From: Eutypa lata
Taxonomy: Eukaryota > Ascomycota > Sordariomycetes > Xylariales > Diatrypaceae
Assembly (NCBI GenBank): GCA_022661535.1
Contig: JAKULF010000008.1
Coordinates: 1,178,001-1,242,000 of the forward strand
Reading direction: 5' to 3'
DNA: 64,000 bases
Shown here: positions 48,527 to 59,193 of the stretch, piece by piece
How positions within the stretch are numbered: position 1 is the first letter of the stretch
Layout of the letters: every line of letters starts with the position of its first letter
Position numbers and translations under genes: made by a program
The notes under the pieces: model-generated
What the model saw: the letters and a program-made list of their open reading frames with translations, nothing else
Databases searched by the model: none
What the model was told of the DNA's origin: nothing

Positions 48527-49083
48527 TATGCGTGAGTTGTGTATGGTGTAATTAAGGATACGCCTCGGTCTGAGATATATAGGAGCTAATATAGTTGTGA
48601 ATGTAAGTCGGGGAACTAGTTACGCCTTTTATACAATTTTACATTGGAATTTCAATGACTGCCTTGAACAGTCTATGACGAATGGCATTCTGCTAGCATA
48701 TCCTGTCCGAGACATCATGGTTATAAGTATTTAAGCTCGGCACTAGAATGACTAGCGGCGGGAGCAGCCACCACTATTACATCATTCGAGAAATGGAAGG
48801 CATTGATGTGATATGCGGAAGTAGAAATAGGGGTGGGATCTTAGGGTAAAGCCCTTCATGACCCGTCCTATTTATATAGGTAAGCAATCTCTTGAGTGAG
48901 TGGTGTATATCTATCTAAGCAGTAAAAGTATCCAACAAGCCGAAAATGCGAAACAATAAACAAACCGAAAACACTTGCACCTGCCTCAACCGGGTATCAT
49001 TAACGCCCGACCCATACATATTGGAAATATATTGTTCCATTGCCTTTATGTTGTTGCTTCCATACATGTCCAGATAACTGATA
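48527..49083. other. Intergenic stretch
   Basis: Promoter side of the 81-residue gene and 3' side of the kinase-vWA gene. No exon is seen. Confidence 0.5.
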
Positions 49084-51903
49084 TTAAACCCTATTGTCGA
49101 TCTCCGGGCTCATGGGTCCCATGAAGATGTCCATCACTGGATGTGAAATATCCTTGACATCAACAATGTCCCTATTCGGGTTAGCAAACATTGACCTTGA
49201 GAAGCATTTATGAGAGAAAACATACCAGTTATCCTTGCGCCCGTATCCATCTAAGAAATCTAGATATTTCTTGCCGATTGGTAGAGACCCAAAACGGATG
49301 AAATGTAGGCTGATGTGGTTGCGGTCGAGATCCCGCTTTTGTATCGCGTTCATCAATCGCTGGAGGGGTCGCTCGACGCCGGGGTCGCTACCCCAGTTTC
49401 CGTCCGTGAAGATGTATACGCTCATCTGCCTTTTCCTAGACCAGGGGTTACAGTCGAATCCAAAAACCTTCCAGGGTAGTCTCGGGATCAGGAAGTTGTC
49501 CACAAGGGTACCGAAGTTCTTCTCCATCAGGGTCTGATCCCCCTGGTACTTGCGCCTGGATACGTGCTTGAACAGCTTCTGGGTTTTCTTCGCTTTGATC
49601 ACATGGTGAGGAGTAGAGGCGAACGAGAGCTCCAGCTTATCTGGGTCCAGTCGTTTGGCTAGCCAGGATAGTGAGAGGAATGTCTTTTTCACAACGGGTG
49701 CGTGGTCTTTCATGCTGGTTGAGTCGTCGATGAAAAAGTACTGGTCGCGTCGGGACAGGTTGTGAAGAATGACCTCGACTACTTCCTGAGCCAAAGGATC
49801 GGGATCTCCCCCGTTTTTCATGGCGTTGCGGTACTCCCCAAGCATTTCTGTATTGAAATCCTTGTCGCGACCACCTAATGGCGAGTATATGCTTGGTGTC
49901 GTTGGAGGAGATAGATTGATTTGGTCAACTGGAAGAGATCCATCTGGAGGAACTGATGTCTGTGAAGAGCCGCACCCAGAGTCTCTAAATCGTGAATTAG
50001 GTTCACCGATAGAGGGCGTAATGTGAAGTTGAGGACGTCTAGTGCTTGTTTCATCATGTGATGTAGTAAGACTTGTTGTATCTATATCATCTGCGCCGTT
50101 GTCTGATGCGTCGGCAACGTCAATTGTTGGCTGTGCCAACACCATTGATACATCCGACAAAGGGGGCATTACCGATTCAGGGGCTACATTGGCTATGTGG
50201 GATGAATACAACAGTGGGTCCAAGCTTCGTATCTGGATTTCGAATTTTGCTAGGAGTCGCTGGGCATTCAGGCGGTCGATCGGTTTTCCAAGCAACATGT
50301 CATTCTCCACTAGATCAAGAATAAGAGGCGTGACTCGATCGAAAGGACGACACAGTCGACGTATTTCCTCGTGGTGGAAATTATCCACAACCGGTAGTCG
50401 TTCAACACCATTGTGAAAGCAGCCATCATAACCGCTGTTGTCAAAGGTCTTCTCTTTGGTGTGGTAGGATAGTCTTCTCTTCAGATAGGTGGCTCGCAAT
50501 TCATCTCCGCCTGTGACCCAAGCGGCACAATCGCTGAGAAGAGCACCAAAAGAGAAGATGTCTGCCTTCCCAGTTATCCAGTTCGGACCTTTTTGCATCC
50601 GTGCAGTATTGCTACTACACTCAGGGGCGCCTGCCAAGTTGGTTAACCCTGACATATAACTCTACAAAGTACAGTCAAGGATATACATACTGTAGCGCTG
50701 ATTGCCGTGGTTATCAAGGCCTTTGGCTTCACTACTGCCGGTCCTAGATCTCCGTAGGTGGCTGAATAAGCCAAAATCAGCAACAGCTGGAGTGAAATCG
50801 TAGGGCGAATCTGATCGCCCCTTGAAGAGAAGTATGTTGTCTGGCTTGATATCCTCATGAATTCTATTTTTTACGCACCCTGTTAGAAGGCTCCGAACAA
50901 CGACAGATGTGCATATGACTTACCCACGAATGTGATTATCGTCATCGGGCTCCATCCACTGATGTATTCTCCGGAGGCCGTGAAGCGTACTGAATAGACT
51001 GTACCAAAACTGTAGGATATCCTTCGCGGTAGAGGGCGGATCCAGTTTGTTGAGAAGATCTGCCAGACTGCCCCTATCTGCGTACTCTAGTATAAGGTTG
51101 AAGGTCCCGTGTTGCCTAAAGGAGCCGTAGTACGTAACGATGTTGTCCGAAGGTATATTCATAAGCATTGTTAATGCTTTTCTCTCATTGTCGTACAAGG
51201 ACTCGGATTTGTTGTTGTGGTATGTTTTGAGGACGAACATACGCTGACTAGGACATCTGCTTTCCTGTGCACAGAATAGTATGAGCAGGTCTGTTGTTGA
51301 GTACGTAGGGAACAGGAACATCAGAGGTAAGAGGAGCGAATATGGATATCATACCGCAAGATGATTGCATGCATCGTTAATGACGAACTTCTGCACCATA
51401 GCTATATCTCCCTGCTGAACCATCTCGAAACTGTCAATTGGAAGAACCAGCTCTGGAGGAAGGTCTCTATCGTCCAATTGATGTCGCACGAAGTTAAGTG
51501 GGCAGAAGCCCCACTGCTCGCCGTCGAATTTTTTGAATAGCTCTCCATGATGGTGATCAACTGGCCACTCCGTAGGCGGTCTCTTCTTTAAGGGAAGCTT
51601 TGAATCATCGAGTGAATGCGAGGTGAATTTGTCGAGGTGACGCACACCGTCTATAGAGACCAATATTGAGAATACTTGAATGTACTGTTGCTTAATGGCC
51701 AGAACATTGGCCGGGACAGTAGGACTGTATGCCTGTAATACCTTGGAAATGTTCCTGTTGGTCCAGTATTCTTCAAGGACAGGACGAGGTACGTATGAAT
51801 GTTTATTCCCAGCGATATCTTCACCAACGTATTTCTGTCTCTCTTCAGCTACAAAACGACTGAAGTGCGCGAAAGGTTCGGGGTTGGCCTGAGCGCTTGG
51901 CAT
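49084..51903 (-). CDS. Protein kinase fused to a vWA-like domain (5 exons, 851 aa)
   Basis: Model: complement(join(49084..49171, 49226..50630, 50691..50863, 50924..51264, 51355..51903)). Phases agree at each splice; introns are 54-90 bp. Residues 1-183 are a globular N-terminal region of unknown type. The kinase domain follows with all key parts: FVLK (catalytic Lys about 196), HEDIKPDN (about 299-306), ADFG (325-328), APE (356-358), then ADIFSFGALLSDC. A disordered Ser/Thr/Pro-rich linker follows (about 450-620). The C-terminal part is vWA-like: YFFIDDSTSMKDHAP holds the MIDAS DxSxS signature (about residue 650), then TLMEKNFGTLVDNFL and VYIFTDGNWG, closing with WDIVDVKDISHPVMDIFMG. Kinase-vWA fusions occur in filamentous fungi; their substrates are unknown. 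Confidence 0.85.
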
Positions 51904-53019
51904 CGAATTGGTCACTTGAAGATGCTTAGCCGTCTTGGCTCTGTACGTAATGGGTACGGATTTCTATTTGCTAGATAATTGACGAACTGCGCGGGGTAAA
52001 ACAGACGGAATGGGGAAGAGAGGCAATATCCAATGGTGAGTGTCCATAGATATCGAATATTTGGTTCTATGTAACTAGAATGAAATGAGACAAAACGAGA
52101 AACCCGAATTACAGAATCAAGGTGGCAATTAAATACATAAGTTTATTTGTGACCTGAGAGCCTCGTCCTCTCAATGTGCTGAAGTTCTATATATATGTAT
52201 TATGGGTTCCCTCCTCGTTTAGAGGCGCTGACAGGGGAAGGACGGGGATATGGCAAGGGGTTGCTATGAGTAGGGTAGCACTCACCCCTCCACACCAGTC
52301 AGCAAACCCTCCAGCTGCCCTCCATAGGCTTTCTGCTGTATTGTACCTACATAATGTTAGGCTAAATCGCCAGAAGCGAAAGATGCCTTGCCTTTCTCGC
52401 CTTTCAATCTATTTGTTGGTAATAAGTCCGGTTGTCGACAACATATGGATTGTACACGAGTACGGTACCCGGCTCTAAGATGCAACTAAGGTAGGCATCC
52501 CAATGAACGAAACAGAGATTTCACGATTTAACCAAAGAAGACATTAAAACTAGTGCTTACTTGAAAAGATATGTATAGCATAGTATGGGTTTAATAAGGT
52601 GATATTATAACCATGGTCAATGGCTGGCTCACTGGGAGCGTCGATACTTCGTTGGTCCGATCAGCCTATACTGATTTAATGACATAAGAAGTAGCTCATG
52701 ACTTATGTAGGTGTTGCTGACCTACCCCTAAGCTTTGACCAGCTGACTTTGACCTACGTAAGTGGTGAAGGTGTAACTTTACGCTTTGACCACCTAGTTA
52801 TCTACATAGTGGATTCTCCCACTTGCAGAATTTGCTTCCCTCGGTTTTTCCAGGGTTTAGTTGAATATACAATACAAGATATATGCATAATTGACTCTTC
52901 AAGTCCAACCATTAGTTAGGCCATATCGCGGAACACATTCCTATGACTCTGATATCTCGCCATCACAAATTTCTCTAATTCTGCGATCATCTTGTTTCGT
53001 ACTTAGGAATTAGACCGAA
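51904..53019. other. Divergent promoter region, kinase-vWA gene and GMP synthase
   Basis: 1.1 kb without a credible exon. The GMP synthase side contains three copies of CTTTGACC within 59 bp (52733-52791). Confidence 0.5.
52733..52791 (+). promoter_or_regulatory. Three CTTTGACC octamers upstream of GMP synthase
   Basis: Exact octamers at 52733-52740, 52747-52754 and 52784-52791, all on the plus strand, 229-287 bp before the ATG. The clustering suggests a binding site for a regulator; none is identified. Confidence 0.35.
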
Positions 53020-55806
53020 ATGGCCGGCGGTGTTGAGGGCGTTACTCCGCCTCATGATTTGTTTGACGTGAGCTCATACACTGCAAGAAGCCAGACTAGT
53101 CGAGATCACTAACTAAGGGCTGTCCAGACAATTCTGCTCCTGGACTTTGGCAGCCAGTTCAGCCATTTGGTTCTAAGATGGCTCAGATCCCTCAATGTGT
53201 TCTGTGAGGTATTGCCCGGCGTCACCAAGCTCAAAGACCTGACTTGGTCGCCCAAAGGAATCATCTTCAGCGGAGGCAAGCACTTTTTAACCTTACTCCT
53301 TGGCTCGCTAGGACTACTGCTGATCTAGTGTCTAGGTCCTGCATCTGTAAATGCTGAGGGGTCTCCTCGTAAGTAATATCTCTGGCTCGGTATTTGGTCA
53401 CCCGCAAAGATTCATGAACTGACTCAAGTAAAGATGTCGACCCTCCCTTCTATGATTTGGGAGTGCCCATCCTTGGAATCTGTTACGGTTGCCAGGAGAT
53501 TGCTTGGAGGGACAGCCCTGAAAATGTAGCCCCAGGCGAGGCCCGAGAATATGGCCATACCGTATGTGTGCTATTCGCCAGGCTCCCCCGAGCAACATAT
53601 CGTATATGTAAGAGTGATGCTAATATCCCTATGAAGGATCTTACTATATATCAAGTGGACGGCTCCGACCATATCAACCAACTCTTCAAGGGTTTTGGAG
53701 ACGCAATGCACGGTAAGCCATTTCCATATGACAGGCAGGAGATTTGTCAAATGGATTATAAGGGACATCATTCTAATCGCGGGGCAGTCTACATGAGTCA
53801 CTTTGACAAACTAGTTCGGCTACCTAAAGACTTTGTCACCATTGCAAGGTCGCCGAACTCAGAGTATGCGGGAATTGCCCATCAGACAAAGCCAATTTAT
53901 GGTAGGTGCGCACAAGCGGTATCGACTTACTTCTATAACAATTCCAAGACAATCTAACATGGGGCGTTGGTTCGTAGGAATCCAATTTCATCCCGAGGTC
54001 GAGCACACTCCCCGCGGCGGGGAAATTCTGAAGAACTTTGCCGTCGACATCTGCAAAGCTCGACAGCATTGGGTTATGAGCGACTTCATCGAGCATGCTA
54101 TATCACGCATCCGCCAACAAGTTGGTGATAAGGCTCAAGTCATTGGGGCTGTCTCGGGCGGTGTCGATAGCACAGTGATGGCTCGGCTCATGAAGGAAGC
54201 CATTGGTAAGCTTCGTAGCAAACTTTTGATTCGGCGTTTCGCGGCTCAGGCTAACATATAAATCAGGTGATAGGTTCCATGGTAAGTTCTTGAAGCCCTT
54301 ATTATTTTTTTCTCAACTCATCTCACGAGCTCTTTGTCTCTGGGAATACCATTTTGGTGTGCTTGGACTCTCTAGACGGTGTTGCAAGCTCCTAGAACGT
54401 CCTAAGAATGGTATTTTACTGACTCCGAGTGCTGGATAGCCGTGCATGTGGACAACGGGATGATGCGTCTCAATGAGAGTGAAGAAGTGCAGAAGTTGCT
54501 TCAAGAACATCTCGGTATCAATTTGACCATCATCGACGGGTCGGCATTATTTCTTGACCGCCTCAAGGGTGTTACCGAGCCTGAGATAAAGCGGAAGATT
54601 ATCGGTGGTCTCTTTATCGACTTGTTTGAGGAGGAGGCTATCAGAATCGAAAAGGCTGCTGAGAATACCCCCAATGCTGGCAAGGTAGAATTCTTCGTCC
54701 AAGGTACTTTGTATCCAGACGTCATTGAATCTCTGAGCTTCAAACCAGGCTCGAACTCGGCAACCATCAAAAGTAAGTGTACCTTTTGTTCTTTCTGCTA
54801 ATCAGGGGAACTATTCCATAATATTTACCCTGGCGCATTGCATAAGGTACGATCACTAACCAGACACAGCACATCACAACGTAGGCGGCCTCCCGGCCCG
54901 TATGATGAATGGCGTAAGTTTCCTAAACATTATTTTTACTTGGCAAGTGGCTAATTTCAATGGTAACAGCAAGGCCTCAAGTTGATTGAGCCCCTTCGAG
55001 AGCTGTAGGTCATCCTCCTCGACTGTTTTCGTGTGACAATGATCACTCTCTGTGAGTACTAAAATTATCGTCTACAGTTTCAAGGACGAAGTGAGAGGGT
55101 TCGGTCGAAAATTGGGGATCCCAGAAGGACTGGTCATGCGCCATCCATTCCCGGGGCCGGGTATCGCGATCAGAATTCTCGGTGATATTACCCCCGAGCG
55201 CGTCGAGATCGTCAGAAAAGCCGATAATATCTTCATCTCCATGTAAGTGACTACCCTGACGCATTTGCAGGTTGAAATTTAACAAGTAGTTTAGGATCAA
55301 GCAAGCAGGCATCTATGATGAGGCAAGTTCAATACCCATAATTGCATGTCTTCTAAACGCCTGCTAACTTCGAAATATAGATCGCCCAAGCTTATGCCGG
55401 CCTCGACACCAATAGAGGTATGTATTCTTACACAGACTATCGCAGTTAAGAGAGTGGTTTGCTAATTAGGGATTTTACCGTCTTAGCTGTCGGTGTGATG
55501 GGTGATGATCGCGTCTACGGTAAGTTGACTCCCGCAAGCATTACCTGGGCGAACGGATCTGATATTAGATACAGGCTACATCATTATTCTTCGCGCTGTT
55601 ACGTCAACCAACTTTATGACTGCGGAACCTTATGAGTTCTCTTTCGACTTCATGAAACAAGTCGGGCGGAGGATTGTGAATGAAGTTGTTGGAGTGTCTC
55701 GCGTAACTTATGATATCACGAGCAAGCCTCCTGGTACGTACATGCAGGCTAACTTAAGTTCTTTTCAGTTACTAATGTTGTAATAGGAACCATCGAGTTG
55801 GAGTGA
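53020..55806 (+). CDS. GMP synthase (glutamine-hydrolysing), 17 exons
   Basis: Model: join(53020..53067, 53128..53275, 53336..53368, 53434..53561, 53637..53712, 53788..53901, 53978..54205, 54267..54281, 54440..54772, 54870..54913, 54970..55004, 55078..55242, 55295..55322, 55381..55417, 55487..55519, 55575..55733, 55787..55806). It reads through without a stop: 547 residues, the family length. The enzyme makes GMP from XMP, ATP and glutamine in the cytosol. Glutaminase half: [20 protein letters not shown] (Cys93), [11 protein letters not shown] (His187, Glu189). Synthetase half: [12 protein letters not shown]-loop (242-248), [48 protein letters not shown], ending KPPGTIELE. Odd: SHFDK where family members have SHGDK, CYGCQ for CYGMQ, and 16 introns, two beginning GC (53276, 55323). 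Probably a diverged paralogue; if it is the only copy it is essential. Confidence 0.88.
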
Positions 55807-56199
55807 TTAGCATTACTATCAATACTTATGTTACCCTCTATTGCTAGTATCATATCCTAGGCTTCAGTTTCACGCGTTTAGGAGCCTTTGCGGTCAGCCC
55901 AACAAAATCCAGGTTGGTACAGTGAATGTGCTAGCCTAGAATCCAGGCCAGTATATCAATACCAGTATATCAATGTGCTAGTCTATAATCCTAGCTGGTA
56001 CATTATGGGCCGGCCTAAAATCCAGGCTGGTGCGCCATGGGATGGCACATAACTACTAGTGTTGGTATATCATGTTCTAGCCTAAAGCCAGGTGCTTGTT
56101 CCTGCACTCCATTCCCGATGATTAATAGTAGGTAAACATCTCAAATAACCGTTGATATTCGTGCAGTACTTGTAAAGCTTGATATTATGTGACAAAATC
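55807..56199. other. Short spacer with degenerate repeats
   Basis: Convergent 3' ends of GMP synthase and the CorA-like gene; holds the repeat listed at 55899. Confidence 0.5.
55899..56100. repeat. Degenerate tandem repeat, about 5 copies
   Basis: Units built on GCTAGCCTAGAATCCAGGCT followed by GGTAC or AGTATATCA recur at 35-50 bp spacing downstream of GMP synthase. Copies are strongly diverged; CCAGTATATCAAT is itself duplicated near 55950-55975. Confidence 0.5.
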
Positions 56200-58345
56200 T
56201 CATTGGTTAGGTACGTTTCCCGTTGGTCCCTCCAAGCCCGTCAAAGGTTCAGGGGTCATTCCTTTCTCGTCTGCATATCCATCGGTTGTTCCGCTCTTGG
56301 CGGCTTTCCTCTTGCGCCTCACAAGTGTGTACATGAGAGACCAACCTGCGATGATCAGAGCCATCATCGGCACGCAAATGACCATGAACAGCCTCAACGC
56401 ATCGGGGCGCACGACCCAGTCAGACTCAAGGAGGCCCTCGTCGTTCCAATTGAGCACCCCGCTGCTGAAGAATGTCTGCCACAAGGTCAGAGCCGCTGTA
56501 AAAGTCTCGGAAAGGAGGTGCGGCGCCACGAGCCTTACAGCTAGGAACGTCCCGGGCAAGAAGATGAGCGTGAAAATCGTGATGACGTGCATAGATACCG
56601 TCTCCTGCTCGGTCTTCACTGCGATCTGGTGCATCTTTTGGGTCCAGTCTTCCATCCGGTCAGAGGAGATCTTCGCGCTGGTGGCAAAGTATTCCGATGT
56701 TCTTCCGCTCTTGTACTGGAGGGCCGCATCGAACTTTTCAGGATAGCAGGGGTTATTAGCGCGCTGGTCAAGAATGACACGCCCTGGGGGTAAACATACC
56801 ACGACTTTGTCGGTCGCGAGAGCTCTGAGAAGGGATCTGAGCCGGACTAGATGCATATCTAACTCCCTATCGATACTCCGCAGCCTGCGGAAGAAAGTTG
56901 ATATCTTACCACTACACTCCTCCCAGTGAACTGTTGCTTTGAAGGTGGGCGAGTCTAAAACTGCCTTGTAATGCTCCCGAATCTCCGCCAAGACCTCTTT
57001 GTTTTGCTCTATAGCAATCATGGCCCGTTCAAGCTCGTCCTCGAAGAGGCTTAGTCTTTGGAATTCGTCGAAGGAGAACTTCAGATCAAAATCACTGGAC
57101 TTGTTCAGGACATCATCGCCTTCCGTAGCCTCTTCCTCAGGCACGCTACTTTCTTTCACGGTTCGCAAATCTGACTCGCGTCGTAGGAAGTCCGAAAACG
57201 ACCGCCTAAAGCTCCGGCCCGTGGGACTGGACTGGGCGCTAGACCCGGGGCGGCCAGCGCGGCTGTCGGTGCTGTAGAATGTGCTTTGTCTCGAAGCTGT
57301 ACTATCAATTGTCCCCTTCCGTGAAAAGGTTTGCGCGATCTGTTGTGGACTTGTCATCTCTGCAACGGGGGCTACTCGCACATCAATAGCACTAGTGCTT
57401 CGTTTCGCGTCTAAATCGTCGATGAAGTCACCCCAGTTTTCGGCACACCACTCTAGCACGACTAAGTGGACGTGGAGGGAGGCAACGAATGACCTTGCCG
57501 GAGAATTCATCGCAGCCGGCTTCATGTCTGCCTGATCTCTCGCGGCTAGAGGGATACGCTTACGCATCGAAGAATCCCCTTTCAGCACTATCCACGACGA
57601 GCGCCCATATTGAGCATCGAAGGAGTGGTATAATGCGGTCTGTCGCAAAGGCCATGGTTTACCTTTCTCCTCAGATTGTTCCACAGATAAAATATTGAAG
57701 GCGTGTTGAATCATTATAGGAGACCTCCCAAGACTAGGTAGATGGAACACAGAGTCGTCCTGTTCCAAGTAACTCTCATGCCGAAAGAATGCCTGAGTCA
57801 GGGGCTTCTCCCGCCCCTTGAATGCAAAAACGAAGTCTAAGAAGGATGGCATAACTTGATGGTGGGTTAAAATGAACTGTAGCTGCTCCCGTGAACAACC
57901 AAGCGGGGAGCGTGAAGACGGTGCGCATAAAAATCTTGAATATTGGTTAGTTGACATTTGATACTTTTAGTTATATAACAGGCTTGATCGCACATAAATC
58001 TCCAATATGGATCGCCTGGTATTGAATCCACATAGCTTATTAGATCCTCCCTGGTCGTCAATCTAGGAGAAGGCTTGAATTCTGGATTTGGAGTAGGCCA
58101 TGGTCAGTTACAAGAGGCTGCTAAAGGTGTAATAAAGGGGGCAAGCCACCTTGACTAGTATCTTCTAGGTCCCACATGAAGAGGTCACGGTGTGAAACGT
58201 GAAAGTATCGATCATCCTTCAGTCTAGCAGCATAAGAATTCAGGCGATGTGTGTAGACCTCAGTCCTTACGAGGTTTAACGGATAGGTGTTTGGCGACTT
58301 CTTTGACTGCATGAAGAGGTCCATGGAGTCCTCACAACCCGCCAT
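56200..58345 (-). CDS. CorA-like membrane protein (4 exons, 650 aa)
   Basis: Model: complement(join(56200..56733, 56800..57934, 57994..58081, 58150..58345)). Introns are 68, 59 and 66 bp. The join WRFIFLCAPSSRSPLGCSRE across intron 2 and ILTHHQVMPSFLDFVFAF are marks of the fungal CorA-like family. Then comes a cytoplasmic helical region with a Ser-rich disordered insertion (about 230-290) and the pre-membrane helix KTEQETVSMHVITIFTLIFL (about 515). Two C-terminal membrane segments follow (about 524-545 and 592-615), with a basic and disordered tail. The classical Mg2+ channel motif GMN after TM1 is not visible, so transport of Mg2+ should not be assumed. Donor 1 is GTGGCT, weaker than usual. 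Confidence 0.8.
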
Positions 58346-58823
58346 GGTAGAATAAAGCCAGCCCTGCTGGAAGTGACTGAAATTAAAGGAAATCAACTAT
58401 AAACTAGCAGTTGTGTGAAGGACATAGGCAAGCTCAGAGAGACGAGAACACTACGGTCGGTCGGCTATTCGTATATAGTAAATTTACTTCACAGCATTGA
58501 GGTCACTCAACTCGGTGCTCACTTTCAGCAGAAGAGGGGCTACGCAACCAATGAAGTGGAATAACATTCTCAGCTGTAAGATTCAGAGTATTGCCCTCCA
58601 ATTGGCTCAAAGCACTCGATTCTGCCTCGCCTTAGCAGAATTTCGCCCGATATACGGTTACATAACGGCACAATGAATAACTCCGCCACTTCGATATGGA
58701 TAAACCACCTGCATGTACCAGACCCAATACGGAAGCTCACAACAGCTCATCAATTAGCCCCCAACGCCCCCAACGCCCCCAACGCCCCCAGCTTCCCGTC
58801 AGCGTCTCTCTGTGTGGGCTTAA
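58346..58823. other. Short intergenic stretch
   Basis: Promoter side of the CorA-like gene and 3' side of the 70-residue gene. It includes the 9-bp repeat at 58757. Confidence 0.5.
58757..58788. repeat. 9-bp tandem repeat CCCCCAACG
   Basis: Three and a half perfect copies, 35 bp downstream of the stop of the 70-residue gene, probably in its 3' UTR. Confidence 0.85.
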
Positions 58824-59193
58824 CTAGAACATGTCGTCCGACGGGTTCAAAGTTCGCAATTGGTCATAGATGTGATCCCTCTCGGTCTGCAATAGTAAGA
58901 TTGTGAGTGCCTTGCCATAAGTATGTACAACATGGAATGTAGTATACTAATCATCGTTATACGGAGGTGCAGCTAACCTTGGCAAGTTTGCGCGGGATCT
59001 TCAGTAGGTAGTGGCCGCCGTCCTGTGAATGCTAGATGCCCATTTATATCAGCGCCGCGTAGGAGACCCCATCAGCATGGTAGTAACAACTACTTACAGA
59101 GACCTTGATGTCTCGCGACGAGAAGAGCCTTTGAAGATAAACCTGTAGTTTCTCCAAATCGAGGCGATAGGTGCTATATGTATCCTCTACCAT
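58824..59193 (-). CDS. Small three-exon protein (70 aa), unknown
   Basis: Model: complement(join(58824..58886, 58978..59031, 59098..59193)). Exons are 96, 54 and 63 bp, all phase 0. Introns: GTAAGT...CATCTAG (66 bp) and GTTAGC...TTGCAG (91 bp). The protein starts MVEDTYSTYRLDLEKLQVYL, continues SSRDIKVS then HSQDGGHYLLKIPRKLAK, and ends LRTLNPSDDMF. The pattern (helix, short strand pair, amphipathic end) is that of a compact folded protein. Each exon is too short to be noticed as a frame; the match of phases and canonical sites supports it. Family not recognised. Confidence 0.65.

Noticed and set aside
55658..55786. Alternative readings that would make GMP synthase a pseudogene
   Set aside because: With 16 introns placed by phase and homology the frame is open to KPPGTIELE and a TGA, so there is no direct evidence for inactivation.
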